From contig NZ_CP018049.1 of the NCBI RefSeq assembly GCF_002934065.1, positions 1,424,501 to 1,488,500 of the forward strand: DNA of 64,000 nt. The letters are read 5' to 3'. The notes beneath the pieces are model-generated. The model saw only the letters and a program-made list of their open reading frames with translations. It had not been told where the DNA came from and made no database searches. Origin of the DNA: Pseudomonas orientalis (GTDB lineage Bacteria; Pseudomonadota; Gammaproteobacteria; Pseudomonadales; Pseudomonadaceae). Positions 44,876 to 54,127 of the stretch are shown here, in pieces. The translations under genes and the position numbers were made by a program. Position 1 is the first letter of the stretch. Each line of letters opens with the position of its first letter.

Positions 44876-44963
44876 CGCCATCGGGGGCAAGTCGAATCGT
44901 CGCACCGCCCCTCCCACATTGGAATGCGATCAAAGGTGGGAGGGGGCTTGCCCCCGATGGCGA
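44876..44963. repeat. Outward-facing REP pair with a 15-base interruption
   Basis: Unlike all other pairs in the window, the REP copies here point the other way: CGCCATCGGGGGCAAG comes first and CTTGCCCCCGATGGCG last. The left REP is broken after CAAG by about 15 foreign bases (44892-44906) before CCCCTCCCACATT resumes. The two ends together still form a perfect 16-base inverted repeat. It lies between the collagen-like gene and a convergent CopD-family gene. Confidence 0.85.
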
Positions 44964-44976
44964 TGTAAGAGTCGCC

Positions 44977-45441
44977 TTACAACATCGGCCTAGCCGAAGC
45001 AATCGCCACTACCACCAACCCGACAATCAAGTTAATCCCCACCAGCTTGCGAATCTGCCCCAATGCAGCCGCGCCCGCGGGCCAATCCTCAGCCGCCACC
45101 GCCGCCTTCAACGCCGGAAACTTCAACGCCTGGATGCGAATAAACAGCGCCGTCATCACCAGATACAAACCCATCATCACCTGCACATAGCGCGGCGCCG
45201 TTTCAAAACCGTTGAAGCGCAGGTGCAGCAGGCCTACGCCGCTGATCGGCAAAATCAGCACCGCCACCCACACCCATACAAAAAAACGTTGAAACACATT
45301 TGCCCACAACTTGAGCCGGGCAGGGCCCTCAAGGGCCGCCATGGCGGCGGGGCGCAGGATCATCCAGGCGAAAAACATGCCGCCGACCCAGATCAGGGCG
45401 GCCAATACATGCAGGGTGTAAGCGAGGCTAAACGCGGTCAT
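44977..45441 (-). CDS. CopD family membrane protein
   Basis: A 154-residue inner-membrane protein with four predicted transmembrane helices, starting MTAFSLAYTLHVLAALIWVGGMFF. The HVLAALIWVGG segment is typical of the CopD domain, thought to help copper uptake across the inner membrane. The conserved histidine is present at residue 11. No CopC partner is adjacent. It is transcribed away from dinG, with 99 bases between start codons. Confidence 0.8.
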   Translation of the reverse strand: MTAFSLAYTLHVLAALIWVGGMFFAWMILRPAAMAALEGPARLKLWANVFQRFFVWVWVAVLILPISGVGLLHLRFNGFETAPRYVQVMMGLYLVMTALFIRIQALKFPALKAAVAAEDWPAGAAALGQIRKLVGINLIVGLVVVAIASARPML

Positions 45442-45502
45442 TGTGGTACTCCGTTCTGCGCGGGATTAATTAGCGGGGTATGATAGCGGCCGATCCGAAC
45501 CA

Positions 45503-45518
45503 CTGAAAATTTATCCAG
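45503..45518 (+). promoter_or_regulatory. Candidate LexA box upstream of dinG
   Basis: CTGAAAATTTATCCAG has the CTG-N10-CAG form of a gammaproteobacterial SOS box and lies 22 bases upstream of the dinG start. The inner bases are AT-rich as in the consensus, though the first and last inner positions differ. dinG is a known LexA target in E. coli and P. aeruginosa, so regulation by LexA is likely. Confidence 0.6.
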
Positions 45519-45540
45519 CGTTTTTTGCGCCCGACTATCC

Positions 45541-47685
45541 ATGATCAGCACTGAACTCAAAACCACGATCCAGGGCGCCTACTCGCGTTTTCTCGAAGCC
45601 AAGAGCTTGAAACCGCGTTACGGCCAACGCCTGATGATCGCCGAAGTGGCCAAGGTCCTCGGGGATATCGACACCGACGACGAAGGGCGGCGCAGCGGCG
45701 ACCCTGCGGTCGTGGCCGTCGAAGCCGGCACCGGTACCGGCAAGACTGTGGCCTACAGCCTGGCGGCGATTCCCACTGCCAAGGCCGCCGGCAAGCGCCT
45801 GGTGATTGCCACCGCTACCGTCGCCCTGCAGGAACAGATCGTCTACAAGGACCTGCCGGACCTGATGCGCAACAGCGGGCTGAACTTCACGTTCGCGCTG
45901 GCCAAGGGCCGTGGTCGTTACATGTGCCTGTCCAAGCTTGACGTGCTGCTGCAGGAAGGCCACGCGCAGACTGCCACGGCCTCGCTGTTCGAAGAAGAAG
46001 GCTTCAAGATCGAAGTCGACGAAGTCAGCCAGAAATTGTTTACCAGCATGATCGAGAAACTCGCCGGTAACAAATGGGACGGCGACCGCGACAGCTGGCC
46101 CACCGCCCTGGAAGACGCCGACTGGGCGCGCCTGACCACCGACCACAGTCAATGCACCAATCGCCATTGCCCCAACTTCGGTCAGTGCGCCTTCTACAAG
46201 GCCCGCGAAGGCATGGGCAAGGTTGACGTGATCGTCACCAACCACGACATGGTGCTGGCCGACCTGGCCCTGGGCGGCGGCGCCGTACTGCCGGACCCGC
46301 GCGATACCTTGTACGTGTTCGACGAAGGCCATCACCTGCCGGACAAGGCCATCGGCCACTTCGCCCACTACACGCGCCTGCGCTCTACCGCCGACTGGCT
46401 GGAAACCACCGCCAAGAACCTCACAAAGCTGCTGGCCCAGCATCCGCTGCCCGGCGACCTGGGCAAGCTGATCGAACAGGTGCCTGAGCTGGCGCGGGAG
46501 ATCAAGACCCAGCAGCAGTTCATGTTCAGCGCCTGCGAGCAGGTGGCCGACTTCAAGCCCGGCGAAGACGTGGAAGGCCGTGAGCGGCCGCGTCACCGTT
46601 TTGTCGGTGGGATGATTCCCGAGCATATGCGCGAAATGGGCATTGAACTGAAGAAGGGCTTTTCCCGCCTGACCGACCTGTTCACCCGTCTCACCGACTT
46701 GCTCAAGGAAGGCATGGATGGCGAGGTCAATATCGGCATCGCCAGTAACCAGGCCGAAGAATGGTACCCGCTGTTCGGCAGCCTGCTGTCCCGCGCCCAG
46801 GGCAACTGGGAGTTGTGGACCGCCTTCACCGTTGAAGACCCGGAAGACAACCCGCCCATGGCGCGCTGGTTGACCCTGGCCGAAAGCGGTGCGCTATTCG
46901 ATATCGAGGTCAATGCCAGCCCGATCCTCGCCGCCGAGATGCTGCGCCGCAACCTGTGGAACGTGGCCTACGGCTGCCTGGTGACCTCGGCCACGCTGAC
47001 GGCGCTGGGCACCTTCGACCGCTTCCGCATGCGCGCCGGCCTGCCGAAAAAGGCCGTCACTGCAGTGGTGCCAAGCCCGTTTCATCACGCCGACGCCGGC
47101 GTCCTGCGGGTGCCCGACCTCAAGGCCGACCCACGGGACGCGGCGGCACACACGGCGGCGATCATCCGCGACCTGCCCGAGCTGGTGGAAGGCTCGCGAG
47201 GCACCCTGGTGCTGTTTTCGTCGCGTAAACAGATGCAGGATGTGTTTGACGGCCTTGACCGCGACTGGCGTAAGCAGGTGTTCATCCAGGGCAACCTGTC
47301 CAAGCAGGAAACCTTGAACAAACACAAGGCGCGGGTCGATGGTGGTGATTCCAGCGTGCTGTTCGGCCTGGCGAGCTTTGCCGAGGGCGTGGACTTGCCC
47401 GGCGCCTACTGCGAGCATGTAGTCATCGCCAAGATCCCGTTCTCGGTGCCGGATGATCCGGTCGAAGCGGCGCTGGCCGAATGGATCGAAGCCCGCGGCG
47501 GCAACCCGTTCATGGAAATTTCGGTACCCGATGCGTCGCTCAAGCTGGTGCAGGCCTGCGGGCGCTTGCTGCGCACCGAGCAGGACCGGGGCACCATCAC
47601 GTTGCTCGATCGCCGCCTGGTCACCCAGCGCTATGGCAAGGCAATCCTGAATGCCTTGCCGCCGTTCAGGCGCGAAATTTCTTAA
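45541..47685 (+). CDS. dinG: ATP-dependent DNA helicase DinG
   Basis: DinG is a 5'-3' iron-sulfur helicase that unwinds R-loops, forks and G-quadruplexes. The 714-residue product has Walker A GTGTGKT at residues 63-69, Walker B DEGH in LYVFDEGHHL and motif VI QACGRLLRTEQDRG. The iron-sulfur cluster cysteines are visible as RYMC and QCTNRHCPNFGQC, all four present. It is induced by DNA damage in E. coli, and a LexA-like box precedes it here. Confidence 0.96.
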   Translation: MISTELKTTIQGAYSRFLEAKSLKPRYGQRLMIAEVAKVLGDIDTDDEGRRSGDPAVVAVEAGTGTGKTVAYSLAAIPTAKAAGKRLVIATATVALQEQIVYKDLPDLMRNSGLNFTFALAKGRGRYMCLSKLDVLLQEGHAQTATASLFEEEGFKIEVDEVSQKLFTSMIEKLAGNKWDGDRDSWPTALEDADWARLTTDHSQCTNRHCPNFGQCAFYKAREGMGKVDVIVTNHDMVLADLALGGGAVLPDPRDTLYVFDEGHHLPDKAIGHFAHYTRLRSTADWLETTAKNLTKLLAQHPLPGDLGKLIEQVPELAREIKTQQQFMFSACEQVADFKPGEDVEGRERPRHRFVGGMIPEHMREMGIELKKGFSRLTDLFTRLTDLLKEGMDGEVNIGIASNQAEEWYPLFGSLLSRAQGNWELWTAFTVEDPEDNPPMARWLTLAESGALFDIEVNASPILAAEMLRRNLWNVAYGCLVTSATLTALGTFDRFRMRAGLPKKAVTAVVPSPFHHADAGVLRVPDLKADPRDAAAHTAAIIRDLPELVEGSRGTLVLFSSRKQMQDVFDGLDRDWRKQVFIQGNLSKQETLNKHKARVDGGDSSVLFGLASFAEGVDLPGAYCEHVVIAKIPFSVPDDPVEAALAEWIEARGGNPFMEISVPDASLKLVQACGRLLRTEQDRGTITLLDRRLVTQRYGKAILNALPPFRREIS

Positions 47686-47773
47686 GCCACCGTGGGCGAA
47701 CTCGCCCACTTCGTGGTCTATCTCATGTATGTCATCAGGCCATTCATCGGCCGTCTGGGAGAACCTTGTTCGT

Positions 47774-50071
47774 ATGATTCGCACGCTGCCCGCTCTTTTT
47801 GCCCTGCTGTTCGCCGCGCCCTTGATGGCCGCGCCGGCCGGGCAACAAACGCTGTTCAACTTCGTCCGGCCCGCCGATGTGGTCAAGGTGGCGACCCAGG
47901 ACGCCAGCCTGCCGCAATACAACGCCGAACAAACCCCGGAGGGCGAAGTGCTGCGCCGCATCACCTTCAGCCCGGCGGCCGAGCCGAGCCTGGTGCTCAG
48001 CCCGCAAACCGGCGTGTGGGACTGGTCGCAATCGGGCGCCATGAGCCTGCGTATCCAGAGCGCCATGAATTGGGCGTTGACCCTCTACGTGAAAGTACAA
48101 AGTGCCGACGGCAAGACCCTGGTCAGTCGCGTCGACCTGCCGGCCGGCCCGGCCCAGACCTTGCTGGTGCCACTGCAAGCCAACTCGCCGCTGAGCCAGG
48201 GCATGAAGGCCGGCCCGCCGATGCCGATGACCGTGGACGGTCAGCGTGTGTTGCTGGCCGCCAGCACCGGGGAAGTTGACCGCAGCCAGGTGGTGTCGGT
48301 GACGCTGTCGATGATCAAACCCGATGCCGCCCAAAGCATCCTGCTGGAGCGCTTTGGCGTGCAGGACAGCGAGCCGGTGATGAAGGCCGCCTACAGCGAA
48401 CTGGTGGACGCTTACGGTCAGTCCACCCGCGCGCGCTGGCCGGAAAAAGTCAGCAGCGACGAGCAGCTCAAGGCCGCAGCCGCCAAGGAGCAGCAACAAC
48501 TGAAGGGGTGGCTCGCCGAGCGTGACAAATCCGCCCTGGATCAGTACGGCGGCTGGAACAAAGGCCCGGCGTTCGACGCCAGCGGCTTCTTCCGCACTGA
48601 AAAGCGCGACGGTCGCTGGTACTTGGTCACGCCGCAAGGCCATCCGTTCTACTCGCTGGGGGTCAACACCGTGGCTGCGGACAACAGCCAGACCTATGTG
48701 GCGGGACGAGAGTGGATGTTTGCGGCGCTGCCCAAGGCCGGTGAGCCCTTCGACAAGTATTACGGCAGTGGCGACAACCGTACCGGCAACGGCGCGGGCG
48801 AAGGTCGCGGTTTCGGTTCGGGACGCTGGTATGATTTTTATGGCGCCAACCTGCAGCGCACCTATGGCGGTGACGGCTTCGATCAGAAGCGCTGGGTGAC
48901 CCATACCCTCGACCGCCTGCAAGCCTGGGGCTTCAACACCGTGGGCAACTGGAGCGATCCGGACCTGGCCACGGCTGACCGTGTGCCTTACACCTTGCCG
49001 CTGTCGATTGTGGGTGACTACGCCAGCATCAGCACCGGCACCGACTGGTGGGGCGGCATGCCCGACCCGTTCGACCCACGCTTCGCCATGGCCACTGAGC
49101 GCGCCGTGGCCATTGCCGCTCGCGATCATCGCGACGACCCGTGGCTGATCGGCTTCTTCGCCGACAACGAACTGGCCTGGGCCGGCCCTGGCGACGATGC
49201 AAAATCGCGCTATGCCCTGGCCTACGGCACCCTGCGCATGACCACCGACGTGCCGGCCAAGCGTGCCTTCCTCAAGCAACTGCGCGACAAGTACCGCAAT
49301 GAGGACGGTCTGTCGAAAGCCTGGGGCATCCACCTGGCCGGCTGGGAGCTGATGGAAGACCCCGGCTTCGAGCCGCCGATGCCCAGCCCGGAACACCCGG
49401 AAATCGAGGCCGACTTCAAGTATTTCCAGAAGACCTTCGCCGATGCCTACTTCAAGACCATCTCCGACTCGCTGAAATGGCACGCGCCCAACCAACTGCT
49501 GCTGGGCGGGCGTTACGCCGTGAGCACCCCTGAAGCCGTGGCGTCCTGTGCACAGTATTGCGATGTGCTGAGCTTCAATATGTATACCCTCAAGCCCCAG
49601 GACGGTTATGACTTCGCCGCCCTGCGCGCACTCGACAAACCGGTATTGATCACCGAGTTCAACTTTGGCTCGAGCGACCGTGGCCCATTCTGGGGCGGCG
49701 TGACGCAGTTGGCCCGTGAAGAAGAGCGGGGCGCGGCCTATGCCGCCTTCCTCAAGCAAGCCATGGCGGAGCCTTCGATTGTCGGCGTGCACTGGTTCCA
49801 GTACCTGGACCAGCCCGTGACCGGACGCCTGCTGGACGGTGAAAACGGCCATTTCGGCCTGGTTGGCATCACTGACGTGCCCTTTCAGGGTTTTGTCGAG
49901 AGCGTGCGTAAAAGCAATCTCGCGGCGGTCGACCAACTGGGTAAGGAGGCTGAAAAAGCCAGGGCCGCCGGTGCGTCCCGTGAGAGTGAAGGCGGCCGCT
50001 CGGGTCAGGCCGGCAAAGGTGCTGGCCAGGGCGCCGGGCATGCTGGCGGGCACTCCGGAAATGGGCATTGA
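47774..50071 (+). CDS. Secreted agarase-like glycoside hydrolase
   Basis: From ATG 47774 the product is 765 residues with a signal peptide (MIRTLPALFALLFAAPLMAA). A beta-sandwich-like region is followed by a TIM barrel, with probable acid/base Glu466 in ADNELAW and nucleophile Glu628 in LITEFNFG. The pair matches agarase/GH42-like clan A enzymes. The C terminus is a low-complexity Gly/His/Ala tail (GKGAGQGAGHAGGHSG). The natural polysaccharide is unknown. It is separated from dinG by 88 bases. Pseudomonas annotation often calls this type beta-agarase, a name that should not be taken as proven. Confidence 0.75.
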   Translation: MIRTLPALFALLFAAPLMAAPAGQQTLFNFVRPADVVKVATQDASLPQYNAEQTPEGEVLRRITFSPAAEPSLVLSPQTGVWDWSQSGAMSLRIQSAMNWALTLYVKVQSADGKTLVSRVDLPAGPAQTLLVPLQANSPLSQGMKAGPPMPMTVDGQRVLLAASTGEVDRSQVVSVTLSMIKPDAAQSILLERFGVQDSEPVMKAAYSELVDAYGQSTRARWPEKVSSDEQLKAAAAKEQQQLKGWLAERDKSALDQYGGWNKGPAFDASGFFRTEKRDGRWYLVTPQGHPFYSLGVNTVAADNSQTYVAGREWMFAALPKAGEPFDKYYGSGDNRTGNGAGEGRGFGSGRWYDFYGANLQRTYGGDGFDQKRWVTHTLDRLQAWGFNTVGNWSDPDLATADRVPYTLPLSIVGDYASISTGTDWWGGMPDPFDPRFAMATERAVAIAARDHRDDPWLIGFFADNELAWAGPGDDAKSRYALAYGTLRMTTDVPAKRAFLKQLRDKYRNEDGLSKAWGIHLAGWELMEDPGFEPPMPSPEHPEIEADFKYFQKTFADAYFKTISDSLKWHAPNQLLLGGRYAVSTPEAVASCAQYCDVLSFNMYTLKPQDGYDFAALRALDKPVLITEFNFGSSDRGPFWGGVTQLAREEERGAAYAAFLKQAMAEPSIVGVHWFQYLDQPVTGRLLDGENGHFGLVGITDVPFQGFVESVRKSNLAAVDQLGKEAEKARAAGASRESEGGRSGQAGKGAGQGAGHAGGHSGNGH

Positions 50072-50154
50072 TTCGCCGTTGACGGGTTCACAAATCCCTC
50101 AATGACTGGAACAATGTCGGCCACTTTTCATGCGGTTTTCTCGAGGTCGCTCCG

Positions 50155-51300
50155 GTGCAGATTCAGGGTCATTACGCGCTCCAGTTCGAAGCGGTACGTG
50201 AAGCGTTTGCCGCATTGTTCGATGACCCTCAGGAGCGCGGTGCCGGGCTTTGCATCCAGGTCGGCGGCGAGACGGTTGTCGACCTGTGGGCCGGCACCGC
50301 CGATAAGGACGGCGCCGAGGCCTGGCACAGTGACACGATCGTCAATCTGTTCTCCTGCACCAAGACCTTCACTGCCGTCACCGCCCTGCAGCTGGTTGCC
50401 GAAGGCAAGCTGAAGCTGGATGCGCCCGTGGCCGATTACTGGCCGGAATTTGCCGCAGCGGGCAAAGCGTCCATTACCTTGCGCCAGTTGCTCTGCCATC
50501 AGGCCGGGCTGCCGGCGATCCGCGAGATGCTGCCCATCGAAGCCCTGTACGACTGGCAACTGATGGTCGATACCCTGGCGGCCGAAGCGCCGTGGTGGAC
50601 ACCTGGCCAGGGCCATGGCTACGAGGCGATCACCTATGGCTGGCTGGTCGGTGAACTGTTGCGCCGTGCCGATGGTCGCGGGCCCGGGGAGTCTATCGTG
50701 GCGCGGGTGGCGCGGCCGTTGGGACTGGATTTTCACGTGGGCCTGGCGGACGAAGAGTTTTACCGTGTCGCCCATATAGCCCGCAGCAAGGGCAATATGG
50801 GCGATGCTGCGGCACAACGGTTACTTCAAGTAATGATGCGTGAACCCACGGCAATGACTACAAGTGCATTTGCCAATCCGCCGTCTATTCTGACCAGCAC
50901 TAATAAACCCGAATGGCGGCGTATGCAGCAACCCGCGGCAAATGGTCACGGTAATGCACGCAGCCTGGCCGGCTTTTATAGTGGTTTATTGGACGGTAGT
51001 TTGCTGGAAAGCGACATGCTCGAACAATTGACCCGCGAGCACAGTATCGGGCCGGATAAAACCTTATTGACCCAAACCCGTTTCGGCCTGGGTTGCATGT
51101 TGGATCAACCGGAGTTGCCCAATGCTACGTTCGGCCTTGGTCCGCGCGCATTTGGGCATCCGGGGGCAGGGGGCTCGGTAGGGTTTGCCGACCCTGAGCA
51201 TGATGTAGCCTTCGGTTTTGTGACTAATACCCTGGGGCCCTATGTACTTATGGACCCACGGGCTCAGAAGTTGGTCGGAATATTGGCCGGTTGTCTATAA
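50155..51300 (+). CDS. Serine hydrolase of the beta-lactamase/esterase class C fold
   Basis: A 381-residue enzyme of the CubicO/EstB type. The SxxK catalytic motif is SCTK at residues 67-70, and a Tyr-containing second motif (YEAITYGWLVG) follows. It lacks a signal peptide, so it is probably cytoplasmic. The start is a GTG with GAGG 8 bases upstream. The last 480 bases are richer in A and T than the rest, though the frame stays open. In P. aeruginosa an esterase gene occupies the matching place between dinG and the OmpA-like gene. Confidence 0.85.
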   Translation: MQIQGHYALQFEAVREAFAALFDDPQERGAGLCIQVGGETVVDLWAGTADKDGAEAWHSDTIVNLFSCTKTFTAVTALQLVAEGKLKLDAPVADYWPEFAAAGKASITLRQLLCHQAGLPAIREMLPIEALYDWQLMVDTLAAEAPWWTPGQGHGYEAITYGWLVGELLRRADGRGPGESIVARVARPLGLDFHVGLADEEFYRVAHIARSKGNMGDAAAQRLLQVMMREPTAMTTSAFANPPSILTSTNKPEWRRMQQPAANGHGNARSLAGFYSGLLDGSLLESDMLEQLTREHSIGPDKTLLTQTRFGLGCMLDQPELPNATFGLGPRAFGHPGAGGSVGFADPEHDVAFGFVTNTLGPYVLMDPRAQKLVGILAGCL

Positions 51301-51442
51301 ACCCCTTGCTGTTTCACAATTTTTTGTTACAAAGGCACGTATAAGAAGACGCTGAACGCAATGATGTAACTTCAATGTTCTTTAAGCGTCTGGTTAACGG
51401 GGCATGTGGCCCCTTGGTTTTTTCTCATTTTGTGGATATCTC

Positions 51443-52597
51443 ATGTTATCGAACAAGTCCTTGGCACTGGCGCTGTGCCTCACTATTACCGGCTGTGCAC
51501 AAACTCCACAAAATGATGCCGAAGGTGGGCACTGGTGGTCATTTGGATCAGATAAGGTTGCTACCAAGGACGCAGTGACCCAGACCGACGCCAAGCCGGA
51601 TGCCAAGCCTGTTGCTGACGCCAAGCCCGCTGCCGATGCCAAGCCTGTCGCGCCTGTCGCCGCAGCGCCTGCTCCGGCAGCCAAGAGCGACACTGGCTTC
51701 AACTGGTGGCCATTCTCCGCCAAGAGCGCCGACGACAAGGCCGCCGAGGCCAAGGCCGACCTGAAAGCCGACCTCCAGGCCGCCACCCCGGCTCCCGTGG
51801 CCAAGACCGACACCGAAGCCCACTGGTGGTGGCCGTTCGATACCAAGCCCAAGCCACTGGCCAAGGTCGATGTGACCAACGTGCAGATGCCCGATCCGAA
51901 AATCACCCAGGCCTGGCTGGACGATTACGAGCCGCGCCTGCGCGCTGCGATCAAGGACAGCAACCTGCAATTGGAACGTCGCGACAACGTACTGGTGGTC
52001 ATTGCCCCGGTAGACGGCTCTTACAACCCGAAACGCCCGGCGATGCTGCTGCCGGTGACCCTGGGCCCGTTCACGCGCGTCGCCAAGGCCGTTGAAGCCG
52101 ATCCAAAGACCGCCGTACTGGTTCTGGGCCACGTTGATGCCACCGGCAGCGCTCCGGCCAGCCAGGCGCTGAGCAAGGAACGCGCGCAGTCGATTGCCTC
52201 GATTTTCAGCCTCAGCGGTTTGAAGCAGGACCGCCTGATGCTGCGGGGCATGGGCGACCTGATGCCGCGCGCCGCCAATGACAGTTCCCAGGGCCGTGCG
52301 CTGAATCGTCGCATGGAAATCATGTTCACTCAGCGTACAACTATGTTGGCGCTGCTGAGCCAGTACAACTCGGGCAAGACTCCGCCTGTGGCTGAAATGG
52401 TCGCCGTGCAGGATGTTCCCGCACCGGCCCCGGCGGCAAAAGCCCCGGCCAAGAAAGCGCCGGCCAAGAAAGCCGCCGCCAAGCCGGCTGCCAAGTCAGC
52501 CGCTAAAAAGGCCCCGGCCAAGCCGGCTGCGAAGAAACCGGCTGCGACCAAAGCCAAGGCTGCTGCACCGGCGAGTAACGACCAGGCGAAAAACTGA
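51443..52597 (+). CDS. OmpA-like lipoprotein with lysine/alanine-rich tail
   Basis: From ATG 51443 the product is 384 residues. It has a lipoprotein signal (LTITGC, Cys18), a Pro/Ala/Lys-rich linker containing three WW motifs (HWWSFG, NWWPFS, HWWWPF), an OmpA-like peptidoglycan-binding domain (about residues 185-310, with LVLGHVDATGSA and NRRMEIMF), and a C-terminal tail made of KKAPAKKAAAKPAAKSAAKK-type repeats. The tail looks like a histone H1 or AlgP tail, unusual in an envelope protein. The gene is 27 bases before pdxH. The OmpA domain probably anchors the protein to peptidoglycan. Confidence 0.85.
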   Translation: MLSNKSLALALCLTITGCAQTPQNDAEGGHWWSFGSDKVATKDAVTQTDAKPDAKPVADAKPAADAKPVAPVAAAPAPAAKSDTGFNWWPFSAKSADDKAAEAKADLKADLQAATPAPVAKTDTEAHWWWPFDTKPKPLAKVDVTNVQMPDPKITQAWLDDYEPRLRAAIKDSNLQLERRDNVLVVIAPVDGSYNPKRPAMLLPVTLGPFTRVAKAVEADPKTAVLVLGHVDATGSAPASQALSKERAQSIASIFSLSGLKQDRLMLRGMGDLMPRAANDSSQGRALNRRMEIMFTQRTTMLALLSQYNSGKTPPVAEMVAVQDVPAPAPAAKAPAKKAPAKKAAAKPAAKSAAKKAPAKPAAKKPAATKAKAAAPASNDQAKN

Positions 52598-52624
52598 TCC
52601 GTTGAACCACAAGGATAAAGCCGC

Positions 52625-53272
52625 ATGACCCAGGCACTGGCCGATATGCGCCGTGACTACACACGGGACGGTTTGAGCGAGGCCCAGGCCCCGGACGAAC
52701 CGTTTGCCTTGTTCCACCAGTGGTTCGCCGATGCGGTGAAAACCGAGCAGGCACCGGTGGAGGCCAATGCCATGACCCTGGCGACGGTTGACCAGGACGG
52801 TCGGCCGCACTGTCGCATCCTGTTGCTCAAGGGCCTGGATGCACAGGGCTTTACCTTCTTTACCAACTATCAGAGCGCCAAGGGTGAGCAACTGGCGGCG
52901 CGCCCGTTCGCGGCCATGACCTTTTTCTGGCCGACCCTCGAGCGCCAGGTGCGTATTGAAGGGCGGGTGGTCAAGGTCACGCCTGAAGAGTCGGATGCTT
53001 ATTATCAGGTACGCCCCCTGGGCAGCCGCCTGGGTGCGTGGGCATCGCCGCAGAGCAAGGTCATTGGTGATCGCGAAGAACTGCAGCAACTGCTCAAGGC
53101 GACTGAACAACGTTTCAGCGACACCCAACCCGATTGCCCCGAGCATTGGGGAGGCTATCGTTTGTTGCCGGAGCGCATCGAGTTCTGGCAAGGCCGCGCC
53201 AGCCGACTGCATGATCGCCTCAACTATCGGCTGCAAGCGGGCCAATGGACGCGCGAGCGTCTTGCGCCTTGA
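52625..53272 (+). CDS. pdxH: Pyridoxamine 5'-phosphate oxidase
   Basis: PdxH uses FMN to oxidise pyridoxamine and pyridoxine 5'-phosphate to pyridoxal 5'-phosphate. The 215-residue product has the family segments [24 protein letters not shown] and [15 protein letters not shown], and the C-terminal [15 protein letters not shown] signature. It sits in the order known from P. aeruginosa, between an OmpA-like gene and a SlyB-type gene. Confidence 0.96.
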   Translation: MTQALADMRRDYTRDGLSEAQAPDEPFALFHQWFADAVKTEQAPVEANAMTLATVDQDGRPHCRILLLKGLDAQGFTFFTNYQSAKGEQLAARPFAAMTFFWPTLERQVRIEGRVVKVTPEESDAYYQVRPLGSRLGAWASPQSKVIGDREELQQLLKATEQRFSDTQPDCPEHWGGYRLLPERIEFWQGRASRLHDRLNYRLQAGQWTRERLAP

Positions 53273-53528
53273 GCGTCGCCTTTCGTCATCTCATCTGAAT
53301 CATGTCCTGCGCGCCGAAGTCTTTATGTACGAGATTTCGGCGTTTTCGGCTGTACGACTACACTGATCAACCAGGCTATGGCATGGTGCGGCTTAGCTAC
53401 CGCTCGTCGAATCCTGTGGTACCGACAGTCTGTACTCAGGCTGAATGAAAGCACTTTTTTGCCTGGCTTGCCGTGACAGGCGCCAAGCCGCAGCGTTTAA
53501 TGAATACCTGTCCTTTGGAGTTGATGCT

Positions 53529-53993
53529 ATGCGTAAGTCTGTTTTACTAGTTGCCTGCTTTACTACCCTGTCCTTGCTGTTGGGTGGCTGCGCCTCGAGT
53601 CTGACCGGCGACTCCTACTCCCGTGACGAGGCGCGTCGCGTACAGACCGTTCGCATGGGCACCATCGAATCCCTGCGTCCGGTGAAAATCGAAGGCACCA
53701 AAACCCCAATCGGCGGCGCTGCGGGTGCAGTCATCGGCGGCGTTGGCGGCAGCGCCATCGGCGGCGGCCGTGGCAGTATCGTCACCGCTGTGATCGGCGC
53801 GGTGGCCGGCGGCCTGCTGGGTTCGGCCACCGAAGAAGGCCTGACCCGCACCCAGGGCGTGGAAATCACCGTTCGCGAAGACGACGGCAGCATGCGCTCC
53901 TACGTACAAGCCGTGCAGGAAAATGAAATTTTCCGCATTGGCGACCGTGTACGCATCATGACGGTTGACGGTACCAGCCGCGTTACCCGCTAA
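53529..53993 (+). CDS. slyB: SlyB-type glycine zipper 2TM outer-membrane lipoprotein
   Basis: From ATG 53529 the product is 154 residues with a lipobox LLLGGC (Cys21) and a glycine-zipper region (PIGGAAGAVIGGVGGSAIGGG and VTAVIGAVAGGLLGSA), typical of the SlyB/Rick_17kDa family that forms two membrane-inserting helices. The C-terminal part, VEITVREDDGSMRSYVQ, is a small beta domain. The upstream in-frame start at 53445 would remove the lipoprotein signal. Two strong terminators follow. It is probably involved in outer-membrane stability. Confidence 0.85.
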   Translation: MRKSVLLVACFTTLSLLLGGCASSLTGDSYSRDEARRVQTVRMGTIESLRPVKIEGTKTPIGGAAGAVIGGVGGSAIGGGRGSIVTAVIGAVAGGLLGSATEEGLTRTQGVEITVREDDGSMRSYVQAVQENEIFRIGDRVRIMTVDGTSRVTR

Positions 53994-54013
53994 GCGGTCA
54001 GCGAAAGGCAAAG

Positions 54014-54048
54014 AAAAACCCCAACCGGGTGACTGGTTGGGGTTTTTT
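54014..54048 (+). terminator. Intrinsic terminator after slyB
   Basis: CCCCAACC and GGTTGGGG pair around GGGTGACT, flanked by AAAAA on the left and TTTTTT on the right. It lies 20 bases after the slyB stop and could work in both directions. Confidence 0.93.
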
Positions 54049-54097
54049 GTTTAATGGGCCGTGATCTTACCGTCTAAAAGATCCTAATTGCACATAA

Positions 54098-54127
54098 TAA
54101 AAAACCGCCTTAGTAGGGCGGTTTTTT
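54098..54127. terminator. Second, symmetric terminator 50 bases downstream
   Basis: AAAAAACCGCC and GGCGGTTTTTT pair around TTAGTA, making a symmetric hairpin with T runs on both strands. It follows the slyB terminator directly and separates the slyB transcript from the short-gene region beyond. Confidence 0.9.

Noticed and set aside
44876..44963. Inverted repeat after the collagen-like gene as an intrinsic terminator
   Set aside because: The arms match the REP family and no T run follows, so it is better explained as a rearranged REP pair.
47744..50068. 774-codon frame on the minus strand opposite the agarase-like gene
   Set aside because: The plus-strand frame has a signal peptide and catalytic motifs; the antisense frame has no recognisable domain.
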